Assembly (NCBI GenBank): GCA_037903475.1
Contig: JBAJFG010000099.1
Coordinates: forward strand, 62,001-126,000
Source: Ancylostoma caninum
Taxonomy: Eukaryota > Nematoda > Chromadorea > Rhabditida > Ancylostomatidae
Length of the DNA stretch: 64,000 nucleotides
Reading direction: 5' to 3'
Position 1 is the first letter of the stretch. Each line of letters begins with the position of its first letter. Below are positions 1 to 11,860 of this stretch, piece after piece. Under the pieces are notes generated by a model that saw only the letters and a list, made by a program, of their open reading frames with translations, searched no databases and was not told the DNA's origin. The position numbers and the translations under genes are program-made.

Positions 1-530
1 ATAACCTGATCCTATGAATAAAAGAGAATTTGGTCAAATCAAACAGGAAAGAGGCCATATTGAAGAGTTAAGGGCATAAATATGTTTTCTTTCTATGATG
101 CAGTTCAGAAATTGACGGTGTGCAGTGACTGTTTACTTTGGATAAAGGAGTGCAGTCATCACTGTGAGTCAGACTACCAGAGCACGGAAAGGTTGCACAA
201 ACTCGATGCCTTGCACCTGAAAAATGCTTCTGTGCACTCATTCATAGCGGAAAATGTTCCTAGCACGAATTCTAGATAGAGCCATGCTCAATGCAGCTAG
301 AATTTTTACGCTAAAAAATTTAAAAAGACAGTTCAAGAAATTAAGACCAATCTTGTGCCGAACCCCATCTGGAATCCCCTCATTAGTCTGCAGAACAGGA
401 TGTCTGGATCAGCACCTAATAGGGAAAAACTCAGTGGGAACATTTGCACTGTTAGTTCCCGCTTTGTGAATAAATCGCTCAATCAAGTCCAAGTGTCCCA
501 CACTGGGTTTTTCTATCTTTCTCTATAAAA
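1..530 (+). mobile_element. Tc1-like transposon remnant (3' part)
   Basis: Decayed piece of a Tc1/mariner-superfamily transposase. Near position 14 the plus strand reads MNKREFGQI, which fits the catalytic-domain stretch of Tc1 transposases where a phrase of the type 'I-M-D-K-x-x-F/Y-x-x-I-L' occurs. The frame is then broken by stops. The same sequence recurs, with moderate similarity, on the minus strand at about 52050-52690 and on the plus strand at about 52800-53060. This shows that it is a dispersed repeat and not a host gene. The left end lies outside the window. The tail around 500-545 (a 'gtgtccc' motif, then 'tttttctatctttctctataaaaatctta') matches the end region of the 52-kb copy. 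No intact protein remains. Confidence 0.6.
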
Positions 531-597
531 ATCTTATATGTCGATAATGATAATGATGAGTAGGCCTCTAGAGGTTATTTTAAGTCCCTACGAGCTA

Positions 598-871
598 GGG
601 GCGGACACAGAAAGGGGTGGGGGCGCCCTCCCCCCTCGACAATGGATCGGCAAATTTTTGAAATTACTTTACAATACATATAAAAACCTTGCATTAGCTT
701 ATTTTTAGTTGTTTATTTTTAACATTATTTCCAATATAATTTTTACTAATTATTTCTTATTATAATTACTATTCTTATCAATTTTATTTTCCGTCTGTGT
801 CCCCAAAACGGCGGAGACCCCACTTTTTTTTCCCACGCCCCCTCCCTTCCGCCCACTTTCTGCGTCCGCTG
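598..871. mobile_element. hAT-type MITE, copy 1
   Basis: 274-bp non-autonomous element. Its ends are inverted: the left reads GGGGCGGACACAGAAAG, the right (reverse complement) AGCGGACGCAGAAAG. The flanks carry an exact 8-bp duplication CTACGAGC (588-595 and 872-879). Eight-base target duplications and CAGNGG-like ends are typical of hAT transposons. Inside, G/C-homopolymer-rich shoulders flank an AT-rich core. A second copy lies at 20404-20695 and a probable relative at 50003-50306. It has no coding capacity. Confidence 0.75.
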
Positions 872-879
872 CTACGAGC

Positions 880-1678
880 CAAAATTCAAGTAAATCACCT
901 AAGAAACCCTTTTTGAACGAATTTTCCTTTGTAAAATGGTGCTGAACGAGTTTGCGAAAGCCGCTTTCTACTTGAAAAATTGCGGGTCTTGCACGATTCC
1001 AAAACGTTTACTATACCTGCTATCGCTGCTGATTTTTTCTCCTGAGTTAGCAAAAAAAAATAGCAAAAACGGTCCGTTAGCTTAAACACCTGTTCCGACT
1101 ATGATGATCATTTGATGGTCCGATCACGATTAGTTCAAAATGGCTGAGACTTAATCGTGACATATCATACACGGATTCTTCTAAACCCTGCCTTAGAAAA
1201 ACGAAAAAAAAGGAAGGGAGCTATGACCGACCCGATGTCACCAGCAGTTTGACCAGAAGATTTCTGAAAAGCCTGCATAGGCACAGGAAGAGATCATTTG
1301 GGAAACTAGCTGGTGGCTACAGTAGAGATATCTCAATCAAAGACACCTACAACCACAACTACAGCCACAATTGCATAAAAATCCTGACTGATTGAATTTA
1401 GATAACAAATTCGGCTGAAGGCACATCAATGTTCTCAAGGAATTGTGCTCAGCGAATCTAATCCTTTACCAGTTCATATAAAATTACCGCTCCTCTGTTC
1501 TCCCTTTCTCCTTTTCAACATATTTTCATTGTCCTACGCTTGTGACAGCGATGATCGATTTGATTGTTCTCTCAACCCGTCTGTGCGAATCTTTCTTTTT
1601 TTACTCACCCATTCCCATGCATGAAGTAACAGATCAGATACTATTAATAGGTATGCTCTATTTGCCAAGCTGACAGAT
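880..1678. other. no gene seen
   Basis: Unique-looking AT-rich sequence with only short chance frames. I see no splice-supported exon or repeat structure. Confidence 0.5.
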
Positions 1679-1790
1679 ATGGACGCTATCTCGATGTTTT
1701 GGCTGTCACTTTTGTTTCACTTTGCGGTGCTAGCGCCTGCCGCACCCGCAGTTATACCACTGGATGCTAAGGAATTGAGTGATAAGGCAG
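1679..1790 (+). CDS. possible signal-peptide first exon
   Basis: ATG at 1679 lies two bases after an AG acceptor-like site (gctgacag), a layout seen in nematode spliced-leader trans-splicing. The frame reads a hydrophobic leader (MDAISMFWLSLLFHFAVLAP) followed by AAPAVIPLDAKELSDKA, so a secretory signal peptide is plausible. A GT donor (GGCAG|gtgcca) would end the exon in phase 1. Without splicing the frame stops after 50 codons. It may be the first exon of the TGF-beta-like gene downstream, whose ligand needs such a leader. I could not connect the two by phase, since at least one intervening exon would be needed. Confidence 0.35.
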
Positions 1791-2640
1791 GTGCCAAACT
1801 TCATTCATTGCCCTTCAACAGCATCTGATTGTGAGAAGAACATTAGAATTGAAAGCGCAATCGTAGCTACATGAAGTAAAGCGAAAACACGTTCAACTGC
1901 ACGTGACAGGGAGCGGAGAATTGATCCACTAGTTGTCCTTAATTCAAAGTCGAATAATACACAACAAACGAATGGTAGGTACAGGGAACTCCAGGCGCCC
2001 AGGTGAGTTTGGGCAGGTTAGGCGGTGTGGGAGCATTGGGCAGAATATCAGGGTGCGCCATCAAAGCATTATCGGTCGAGGAGCGCAGCAAGTACTAGTG
2101 CTACGCTGCCTGATGAGATGAAAAAAGTAAAATTTCTATGAAATGCCAAGACGAACCATCGAGCAATGCAACGTTTGAATTGGCAAAACGTCCGCCTTGT
2201 TGTAGATCTCATGGCCTTTTGAAGTGCGCTTTTTGCGTGCGCTTATATCTGTCATTATAATTTTGGCTCACCATGTAGGCTTACCAAGTTTTACTTATAG
2301 GAAACTCCAAACGTACGTAGGCAAGATCGAGATCGCGGTGCGGCTCTCATGGGCAGAGACGCAGGCGCACACTATGCTGACTCTGCCCTAGAGAGCCGCG
2401 CCGCGGTCCTGACTCTTGACTGCGTCCCTTTGGAGTTCTCTGTGTATAGTACTTTCTGCATCAAAATGACGCAGTGGGCAAAATTCGTGCAAAATTCTGA
2501 TTCTCACGGCCAGAATGAGAGCCCTGAGAAGTCCAGCATGCTGTCACAGTTAGAATAGGGTGGAGTGGAACAGATGTTTTTGAGCGCCATGATATCCATG
2601 CGCAGGGTTCAAGCCACTTACCAAATCCTATGTCCGCGCT

Positions 2641-3066
2641 CAAAGGCAGTATTCACCTCGTTTTCGTGTTTGAGGTTTTAGCGGATCCTGAATCTCCTCG
2701 ATGCGCTGGTGCCAGCGCTGCCAGCTACATAAAATGTTACAAAACGGCCTCTAAACCCACTTTTTAAACCTTTTTGGGACGAGATTTGAAACAGCCTGTC
2801 GAGTCGAGTGGACGTGTGAAACCATCGATCTTATCGATCAGACACGTCAAGACTTGGTGGTCCACGCTGCAGCCGTGGCGGGTAGCCGGCACAGTCACGG
2901 ACTGCTCTGCCCAAGTGGTCCGTAAACTGCACTTTAGGACCTCCGGAGAAGGGGGTTTCCATCATTTTCATGCATTATAACGTACATTAATGGAATCAGC
3001 GTGGCGAGAAGGTCTGGTGTATGCAGATATAAACAGCCCGCGAAACGAGCTGACACACTGCCTTTA
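2641..3066. mobile_element. 430-bp MITE, copy 1
   Basis: About 426 bp bounded by inverted ends of the form AAAGGCAGTGTGTCACCTCG (left end diverged). The second copy at 16835-17257 matches along its whole length, including the central stretches with 'cacgtcaagac' and 'gctgcagccgtggcggg'. I did not settle the target duplication, so the superfamily is open. It is non-coding. Confidence 0.7.
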
Positions 3067-3907
3067 AATTGAGAGCGATCAACGTAGTAGCAACATTGTC
3101 CATTTTCGCGTTGGGCCTACTCCTACACTCATGATGTCTCACAAGGTTGTGTGGCTGCAGTTTGCCATGGAGAACATGGTGGGAGACTAATCAAACACAA
3201 GCATTATTTTTTGAAGCTTCTGGGAGATAAAAATCGTGAGAGCTGAAGCTATGACGATGGCCCTAAAAACTTGTCCTTCTCGGAGCACCTACGAGGATGG
3301 GAGAGTTGTTCTGCTTAAAAGGGATATCACCGGCTCAGGGAAGCTGGCATCTGGAGCTGACCATCTCCTGGAAGTCGGATGAGTTTATATGAGTTCGAAC
3401 AAAGGCGATGCAATATTTCTTGACAGAGGCCGCTCCACAGTGTGACTGTGCCATCTCCATAAGTTTTTCAATAAGACAGGCTCTTCGCCGGGTTGATGTG
3501 CTGTACACAACCTGCTAACACGTAAGCAAACCCACGAATCTATCTACGAGGTAAAAGAAGATGTGGAGCTTCCACAGCAAGTTCAGGGATCGATTTCTTT
3601 TTATCAAATTGCGTCTCTAGGCATGGATAGTGTCACATATCATCCGTGATTAGTCCCTTACCCCCACCTGGCCTCGCATAAGGTCATATGGAGCTGAGAG
3701 TGGAGACACAAGGTATCTTCGCGTGAGCAAAATTAAAACAACAAAATTCATCAAATCTGAGCAAGCCCAATAATTTGGTTGCCATAGTTGCCGCATTGAT
3801 AATAATACAGTCAGGTATCTTTTCACATTCGGACGATTGTTTTTTATTAGATCTGCTTGGGGCCAGTATTGTTTCTAGTAACCAATAAAAAAGCGAGACC
3901 ATTGCAG

Positions 3908-6295
3908 GTGAAGACAATGATGCTACAGGAGCTGCACTTGCATAGTTCGTGGACTGAATCAAAAGAAATGCGAAAGGCAATAACATTTCAGGACAAGATT
4001 GGAGAAAGCATCCTTACAAGCACTCCGAATGGCAAGGATGTCCAAAATTTAGGATGATATTCTCGTTCTAATTTACCATGCTAAGGTGCATGTCTGCTAA
4101 TGGACTCGTCCGAAGTTTCCGATTGCTTCACGTACTTCGTTGACTCGCGGAAACCAGCTATTACGGCAAAATTTACCATGAGGTTGGAGAAGAAAGCTCA
4201 AGTTAATTAAGTTGGTGCAAAAGGAATTGCGCACTTTTTTCAGAACAATATAGTTTTGTTTGGACGTAGTATGACATCTAGTAATGGTTATATTCTCGGT
4301 GATCAAAGCAAGATCTTCTGTGCTGCACGTATAAAAGATGTCCGCTGGAGTTAGGAGCCATGAAAAAATTGCTAGTTTTTTTATTTTTTAAAACCCATTT
4401 TAAATTTTCTGAATTTCGAGCACTTTTCTGTAACACCCCAAGCAATACAGTCCGAAACATATGTATTGGATCACCGCAACAGTTCCTATTGCACATATGA
4501 GCTCTGGTGTATCGGCTTCGATGCCGGCGGAACTTGGGTGAGCACTTCTCGAAGCTTTATCATTGTTATTTCTAGGATTTTGGAAATTTCCTCCGATGTG
4601 CTTTTTGGGAAGAGCATCTTCACAATAGATGTTACTGATATTTCCTCCGAAGATGCGAAAAGCGAACCTCAACTTTCACCAGAATTTGAAAGCTGGATCA
4701 AATTTTGATAACTCAAGAGGGAAGCGTCCATGTAGTCAGTGTTCTTCAGGGGAATTCTACCGCTTTTTCAAGCTCCAAAATCCTTTATCTCGCACGGAAA
4801 AAAATTGGCAAATATGGCAATCTGAAAACGGAGTTCTCCTTGCTCTTCGCTTCTCAGTTTCCCGAGATCCATGCGCACGAGCTCAGGGATCTGCTCATAC
4901 AGTGAGTAATGGTGTTGTGGAAAAAATGAGGTCAATCCTGAAACTCGCGATTTCTTTTGCACTAACCTAATATAAAGAAAATTTTACTTTACTAATCCGA
5001 CTAAAAATTACCTTCCAACTGATGGCTTTCTATAGTAGTCTGCCTGCTAAGGTCGAGTGTGTTTTACTCTTTTATAGGCCTTTTAATTCAGCTTGAAAAG
5101 AAACATGAGACCGATGAATATGACTGTGACCCTATACGAGATCAACAAGTGGAAGAACGACCTCAGGGGGCTTGGCAGAGCAACGCTTGACCAAAGAGAA
5201 GTTGGCCGCATTCGAAACCTTCGAATTGAGGTTATCAGAAATGCCAAGGGCTGGTTCAACTCAAATGCTGATGTGAGGGAACCTGTGGAGCACAGATTAA
5301 AGGTACTGCAATTCTTCCAATCAATAATCCTTTCGATATTGGTCTTAGTTCCGCACAGGTAGACGTCCTAGTCAACAATCACCCAGTTTCATACTTCAAC
5401 GTTTTCGTTGGAGCACCGGAATTGGACATCGACTACTATGATCGCCCGTCACAGATCGAATGTGATCCGAGGATCGAATGTTGCCTTGTGCCACATTACG
5501 TCAACTTCACTGAGATAGGTCTGTACAATTCTTATATTTATTCAAAAAAAGGTAGAGAGTATGGAGAAAATACCAACTCCGAGGCGTAAATTTAGGCTGG
5601 AATAAATTCATAATGTATCCAGTAGGATTCTATGCAAATTATTGCATTGGTCCAAAACATGTGAGTTGCGCTCATGAAGATCCTGAGGTGGAAAGTATTC
5701 TAAGGTGAGATTTTTACCTGCAACTTTAGCGGATATGTGGTGGGGTCTGATAACAAGATTATTTATATTATTTGATAATGTTTGGTTTAACCTACTCTTC
5801 TATTTTTTTATGAATTAGTTCGTGTCTGTTTTTCGAAAACACGGGCAAATTTTCTAGTTAGGTTCCATACAGGAAACAGCCGCACAAGGAATTGTGTTCA
5901 GTGTATTAATACAGCGCGTTGCAGTGCCGTAAAATTCTCTTTCCTGGAACTAAGTTGAGAATTGATTGCCGAAATTCAACCCAGATCAGGAGAGAGAGAG
6001 AGAAGAAATGAGCCACTATATTAACATTTATCCCGTCAGAATAGATTTACTGCAATAGTTCCATTTGTTTCGAAATCTCCATTCTATTCTTAAAGGTCGT
6101 TGGAAAATCTAACGATTGGTTACTTTACTTCCATTCAGCACAGCCCGCGTACAGTCGAATCTGCCACTGACAAAGTATAAATGTGCTCCGCGGACATTTG
6201 CACCTCTCAACATCCTGTACTCAGTCGGACCGAATCACTCAATGAAACTTCGCTTGGACGATGTTCGAGCGCTTTCATGTTCTTGTATGAACTGA
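3908..6295 (+). CDS. TGF-beta/activin-like ligand precursor (5' part uncertain)
   Basis: Secreted growth-factor precursor reconstructed from exons 3908-4039, 4750-4901, 5092-5302, 5359-5518, 5596-5704 and 6139-6295, which all join in phase. The first reads VKTMMLQELHL, like the helix that opens TGF-beta prodomains (IKxxIL-xKL-xL). The prodomain runs on to VTLYEINKW. The last three exons hold the cystine-knot domain: IECDPRIECC, then VNFTEIGWNKF, YPVGFYANYC, KYKCAPRTFAPLNILY and a CSCMN end before TGA. The Cys-x5-Cys-Cys start resembles inhibin-beta/activin. Two oddities stand out. The usual CC before the 'P...LY' motif is a single Cys, so the interchain cysteine is missing. No RXXR furin site is evident before the domain. 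The last four exons are firm. The 4039 donor (GAT|gtccaa) is weak and the 5' end is unresolved. Partners would be serine/threonine kinase receptors, known for the family and not visible here. Confidence 0.8.
4200..4240 (+). mobile_element. solo mariner-type terminal repeat
   Basis: The stretch aagttggtgcaaaaggaatt followed by gcgcac matches the TTAGGTTGGTGCAAAA type of mariner end, also seen intact at 22953. I find no partner end in inverted orientation nearby. It sits in the proposed intron between TGF-beta-like exons 4039 and 4750. It is probably a leftover of an old insertion. Confidence 0.5.
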
Positions 6296-6396
6296 TTTGA
6301 GATCGATAGACCGTGTTACTTTCTGCTGTCGTTCATGAAAGTTGGTTGATTATGTTACTACTTTGTTCCCGATTTCAAAATATTCCATGGACAGTC

Positions 6397-6585
6397 TCAC
6401 AAGCACAGGTCAACATCTCGTCTATATGTCATGAAGAATGTTTTGTGGAATCTCTTCGCCGTAGAAGTATCTATGTAATGGAGTAAAAAAGCTGCGGTTA
6501 GACGGAAAAGAAACATACCTCTACACATTATGAGACCAACCAGAGAACCACTGTTGGTGCATGTTTGCCTGAATTTATGGTCCGT
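6397..6585 (-). CDS. 3' end of a minus-strand gene (unknown)
   Basis: Two minus-strand exons, 6585-6519 and 6470-6397, join in phase 1. The first follows a 'ttgcag' acceptor and ends AGAG|gtatgt, a good donor. The second follows 'ttacatag' and ends at TGA. They encode TDHKFRQTCTNSGSLVGLIM-CR and then D-TSTAKRFHKTFFMTYRRDV-DLCL. The 48-bp intron is also open in frame. I do not recognise the family. Upstream exons (higher coordinates) are not certain; a candidate ends at about 7013 (AATAG|gtaggt). The gene converges on the TGF-beta-like gene with about 100 bp between the stop codons, so their 3' untranslated regions probably meet. Confidence 0.4.
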   Translation of the reverse strand, partial: TDHKFRQTCTNSGSLVGLIMCRGMFLFRLTAAFLLHYIDTSTAKRFHKTFFMTYRRDVDLCL

Positions 6586-6599
6586 CTGCAATTCTTTCC

Positions 6600-8999
6600 G
6601 TTCCTATAAGAGAAGTAGTGAATTGGTTTAGTATCGAGAACAGTATTGAATTAATGAAAAATGATCGTCCTCATTGAAGACTTTTTTCATTCTCACAGTA
6701 GTAGCCAGACATGTCGCTTATGTGAAGAGTGACCCAGTACCAGCTGCCGCAAATATACTGACTACAATGACCAAAAAGTTATTCATGCTATTCATGCACT
6801 ATGTTCATCTTTGTTGTGTTAAAAAGATGTGAGTGAGGGTATGAAAACCATCCGAAAACACATTGTATCCATCGCGTGTCATGTTTCGCGGTTGACAACG
6901 CTTTTTCTGTTTCAGCACACGATCTTAACCACATAGTTATTGACCCACATCGGAAAATCAAAGTTTAAATGAGGCAAGGAGTGATGAAACGAAAAGAATG
7001 CTACCTACCCTATTGGGCTCAACGGCAACAACAGCGGTTTTTTTTGATGACTATCATCATATTGAGTGAAAAAAAAACAAATAGTTTCGATGTTGCCTCA
7101 TAGCTTGTAGAGGCGGTAATTTCAGAGGGAATTAAGTTTTTCCTTCAGTAATGTAATGAGAGTCTTGACTTCTTCAAAACGTTTCTGATGGTGTTTCAAG
7201 TGTAAGGGGATACAGATTTTGCATACAAGTGAAAGAGTTACCATAGAGTGGTTCACCATAATTACTGGGACTGTGATTTAGCACTGTTTCATCGTTGGAT
7301 GTGAAAGACAAATCACAGTATGTCGAAGTGCCTGCATCATATGATAACATTCTTCAGATAATCTGCTGAACATGTGTTGGCACTCTTATCATTGGTTCAT
7401 TTTCAATGCTTCTCTGTGGAGAACTAGTTTTGGGACAACAAAAACCTGGTGAAACGGCGACGAAGACACTTAGGGGGAGCGGAGAGGAGGCGACAAAATT
7501 CGTTCAATGGAACGACGATGCTACCTTTCCTGGAGCGAGGATCCGGAAAAGCCGCGGTAACGACGGCGATATAGAACCTCTTGATTATGGCGTTTCGGCA
7601 GCTCACCTCGCAACGACGTGCTTGGTCAGTGTCTGAGAATTTGCATACTCTTGGAACAGTTCCTTTCAGCGGTCAAAACATCTCTTTCAACATCCTTTGA
7701 CCAAAAAAGAGTAAGATACGTTCAGATTTTCCCCTTTCCTGATTCAATGACACTGATAACTTTCTTGGACTAGATTTCGAACTGTTCTGCAAAACCGCCT
7801 ATTTTAGACCGAATTCTCTTATCTTAACAGTGTGGAACTACGCTGGCGCTACGAACTACAGACTAGTTGAAGGGGGCGTTGGCAGAGCACACCATGTGCT
7901 GGTCGTTGATCAGCAGGACTTAGTAGGCGTCAAACATATTCGGGGCAACTTGATTCCAACATCCGGGATGATGCTATGCGATCGATAGTTTGATTTCGCT
8001 GTTCATACTAGATGTGTTGTGTCTATTGATAGCCATGGTTTCCACTTCTACATGCAAAATGTGACATGTATACTTTGAATGAAAATGTCGTAGAGCCTAG
8101 TCAAAGCCGCGAGGGTGTGCTTGTAATCTGCGGGAGCGTCAGAGCTGCGACTGGGTATCCTTCATGAAATAGACTGTGCTTGTCTAAAACCCATCTAATA
8201 TGAACCGTAAATCGCTGTAATTCTACTGTCATTGTAAATACGGACTAGAAATCTCTTCATCCTTTCTTTCTACTCTTTCACGCTCCAGTGATAATCAAGC
8301 ATAGGTCTTCCTATAGGTGGCGGATCATGTTGAAATTTTCGCTGCGTATGTGCGCTGTACGAACAATTACTCCAACAAGACGACGTCCTTCGTAGTTGAA
8401 AAAACGTCCTTGTTTAAAAAAAAAACATCGAAAATGGTCGAAAAGTGTTTTTTTGGCCATTTTTGACCGCCTTCTACGGTTTCCTTTAGAAGAAGACGGT
8501 TTCACAAAAATGAAGGATGCTACTCTGAAGGAGAATTAGCACCCCGCATATTTTGAAGCTGACAAGACATCAACACGCTCCTTCAAACTAGAGAAATTTC
8601 CTGCAAAATTTCCAGGGTTAGGATAAAAACGTGCTCTTATCCCAATTCTGCGGTTTTGACAGGTCTTTTAACAAGTGCAAACGAGTTCAGACGGGTCCCA
8701 GCCAGGCCCCGCCACGAGGTCTTCCCAGAACCAGAATCAGAACGAAGCCCTGTTTGAGAAACTGAGATTTTACAAAGTCCTTTGAACATGCAAACGAAGG
8801 AAAACTTTAAGCCACTTTGAGAACCGGAATCTCGGGGAACAGCTCATGCTTGGACACGAATTCATTGTTCAAACTATAATACTATAATCTGAGGAATGTA
8901 AAGGCACAACAGTCTGAAGCAAAAAATAAAAAAGGAATAAATTCGAAGAAAAATCCTTCAGTCCAGAAAGGAATGGACTGGGAAGCTGAGCAAATCAAA
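6600..8999. other. mostly empty stretch
   Basis: Possible upstream exons of the 6.4-kb minus gene at its left edge. A 76-codon plus frame at 7406-7636 and its antisense frame have no splice support. I see no repeat pair inside the window. Confidence 0.4.
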
Positions 9000-9202
9000 G
9001 GACAATCTATACTCGATGCGTGCGTCTATATGATAAAGGATAGTCGCATCGTTGATGCAGCTCAGGGGCTCGCGTTTATGGCCTCGCGGCGGCCGTACGT
9101 TCTTCTCGTTGAGGATGTATATGCCGCGTTGACAGGTCTTCCCGGAAGATTCTTCGCAAATGGATGCGTGCGTTTCACGCACGCAGCTGGAACAAATTAC
9201 CC
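9000..9202. mobile_element. GC-rich palindromic MITE, copy 1
   Basis: Short element with inverted ends: left GGACAATCTATACTCGATGC, right (reverse complement) beginning GGTAATTTGTTCCAGCTGC. 'gatgcgtgcg' words recur inside in both orientations. It matches copy 2 at 53095-53351. The open frame on the plus strand here (8973-9218) is a by-product of the GC-rich repeat and not a gene. Confidence 0.6.
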
Positions 9203-10689
9203 TGTGAACTGCCCTTGAAACGGTCATCGGAACATGTGAGGATGGATAGGTGATTCTTATTACAAGGCGTCGAAACTAGTCCGCGGCGTCGTTCGATTGG
9301 AGCACATATTCTACGGGATTAGACTTCGTAGGATTCCAAGGATTCCTGCGCAGCGTGAACGCAACGGAATGAATTGAAACTTTTAGTAACAAAAGAACTA
9401 AGGGGTACTACAAGTGTTTGCTAAGAATTACCAAGACTTATATAAATTAAGAACGTCTATGCTCCCTATGTATGCTGAATGCCAAATTATCGCTAGTTAA
9501 CAACACCCAAGAACGAACTAGGAGTTTCACACTCCTCGGATGGCATCCGTCAGGGGCTTGAATGATGAAGCGGACCCTGCTGAAAAACTGTATGGTGAGG
9601 AAGTGCAAAAATTCTGTAAACTAAGAAAGTGTATGCCCGTTAAAGTGGCCTACGTCGATCGGGAAGACCTGAAGTCTTGTAACGAATACCTTTAATTCTT
9701 TTTGATTTTAGGTGTTACATAAGCTATCGACATCGTAAACAACCGCTTTAGCGCGGTCAGCGCGACTCCTGGTTTACGGACCGGCCGGAAAAGAGGTACG
9801 GTAAAGTGCGAGGACAGACAGCGCTCAGGCCAGATGGAAGGGAGTGTTAGCTTCAACTTCGGCCACATTCGCAACATTCGCCAGCAGCCGCAGCAGCAAC
9901 TCTCACTCCAAGTTGCGACCCCTTTACCATTTGTTTTTGCCATCTCTTTATAATTTGGTTCCGTTTGTAGTGCCTGCTTCGATATCGTGCAATAAAGTAT
10001 TAGAAAGGAAGTTTGCGATGACTCTTTTAAACCGTTTTTTTCCTCTTATTTCCTCCTCTTCCTTGCTGAATTCGGATGACTTTTTTAAAAATTTTTTTGG
10101 AAAAGAACTCGTTCCCCGAAACTTACATGGAGGTTCCGGCACCCTCCATTTGAGACCATTATTCTATCACTAACGAAAAAGAGTTGACATTTTGGAAACC
10201 CCCTTCTTCTTTGGTTCATCAGCATATAGCAATTAAATAAGTAAAATTTGAGTGAATTTTGAATAACCTGAAAACTACGTCGTCATCGTTGTACCGTCTC
10301 GTCGACGATCCTTCTTGGTGGGCAATAGCCAACTTTAGCGACTGGCGATCGACAATCTTTGGCAACGGCGATGCTAGGTAGCAGCAGCCAAAGGAACTGA
10401 AAGACCACTCTTTTTTGCGGTGATGGCAGATGGCAACTGTTGGTCATTTGTGTAAGTGAGAATAACAAAGAGTAGACCAAAACACTTGCCAACAAAGGTA
10501 AGAGTAAAGAACTACACAGTTTTTTGTAGATAATTCAACACGCTGAACACCGTAGGCCGTATTCTGGCGTGACCGCAGCCCTTTAGCCGGCCAGAAGTCG
10601 GAATAGTGAATTGCTGATTTCAGCAGGAAAAATGTCAATATCATGCAAAATGACATTGATACTCGTGTTCAGCACCGCACATAACCGCA
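9203..10689. other. no supported gene
   Basis: A low-complexity 109-codon plus frame at 9844-10173 (Ser/Leu-rich) and a minus frame at 9692-9943 overlap each other. Neither has splice support, a leader or a recognisable motif. Confidence 0.4.
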
Positions 10690-11860
10690 TATTTTGAAAA
10701 CTAACCCTCGTATCCGTGTACCAGCAAATCCAGACAATGTTAAAATCTATGCTTGCTACGATTTTAGTGAACAAAGGATTGTTCATGAAAAGTTGAAACT
10801 CTCGATTTAGGAAATGTTGAAGCGGGAGAGAAATGGCGGATAAAGGTTAACAGCAAGAGCCAGGTCCCCAAGTTTAGTTGCTCAACTGCTGATTTTGACT
10901 ACGAGGTTACGTTGCAAACTAAACAATAAGCTCGCGATCTTGGTATTACTCTAGACATTTCTTTCCGATACCGTTCTCGTACAGACACGGTCGTATCCAA
11001 TGCCACAAGAATACTGTATTCATTGCTGAGGAACCTACACTCATGTTCATTCAACCGGTACTGTTAGGAGACTGACCGATTGATACGCGGTCGTTTTCAC
11101 TCAATATCAAACAAGCTTGATAGTGCACAACCGCACAGCTTACCTTCAGTCTGTGAATGCACCAATATCGACTACTTCCTGAACCTCCTATAAAACCATA
11201 TAAAGCATACATTCTTCCAGCTTTAGATACTGTAGCCCACTATGAAACCCAGCCATCAAAAAAGGCTTCCTGAAACTGGGGAATGTGTAACGGATTTTTA
11301 CGAGAGTGCTTTTCTATCGCGCTTTTCCAAACAAAGGCTACCGCCAATTTCTCCCCGATTACAACTCTAGGCTACAGGTTTTAGGCCTCAAAACCTTGTT
11401 TCACCGAAGACTGCTAGAAGACATTATTCTGGGATTTAAGATTCTTAGAGGTGAAGTGAGTTTCAAACCTTCGCAGTTCTAGACGTTTTCTCCGATTAAC
11501 TCTCGAAGAATCAGTTTCAACTTATGTTATCCTAGATTTGGCTCTCTACAAAGGCAAGTAGCTCAAAACTGTTTCAGAGTTTCCCGAATTCTGAATAAAC
11601 TGCCGGCTGGAATGATGGCCGCGAGGGACTCGTCATCGCTTAAAAACTTATACGAGATGTGGACTTACTTAGAGTATCGGGTTGTGAAGTGTTGCTTAAT
11701 GATATCTATAGTATTGCCCCTTTCTTTATGTTGGTTTTATGTAAGTTCCGGGTTTGTTTTGTTCCCAATTACGGTTGTATCATTGCTGCTTGGTTACATG
11801 ACCACCTTAATTTCAACCCCTCCGACAAATTTTATGGATTATCGTTGTAGGTCAAAATCG
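10690..11860 (+). pseudogene. CR1-like LINE reverse-transcriptase 3' part, decayed
   Basis: Broken plus-strand coding sequence of a non-LTR retrotransposon. Readable pieces in order are VKIYACYDFSEQRIVHE, DLGITLDISFRYRS with TDTVVSNATRILYSLLR (the 'DLGv...H...v..A' block after the RT core), YNSRLQVLGLKTLFHRRLLE with DIILGFKILRGEV (the 'RL..LgL..L..RR..Dl...yKil' block), and FRVSRILNKLPAGM with SSSLKNLYEMW at the C end. These blocks belong to CR1/Jockey-type LINE proteins. The frame changes several times and stops are present. The 5' part of the element, including the catalytic YADD region, is missing. Confidence 0.75.

Noticed and set aside
3684..3986. 100-codon minus frame with a hydrophobic start
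   Set aside because: It is antisense to the better-supported TGF-beta prodomain exon and has no splice support.
4400..4672. Minus frame and plus frame (4466-4708, IFTIDVTDISSEDAKSEPQL) before the TGF-beta exon at 4750
   Set aside because: The plus one is attractive as prodomain, but it ends in TGA and no consensus donor joins it in phase to 4750.
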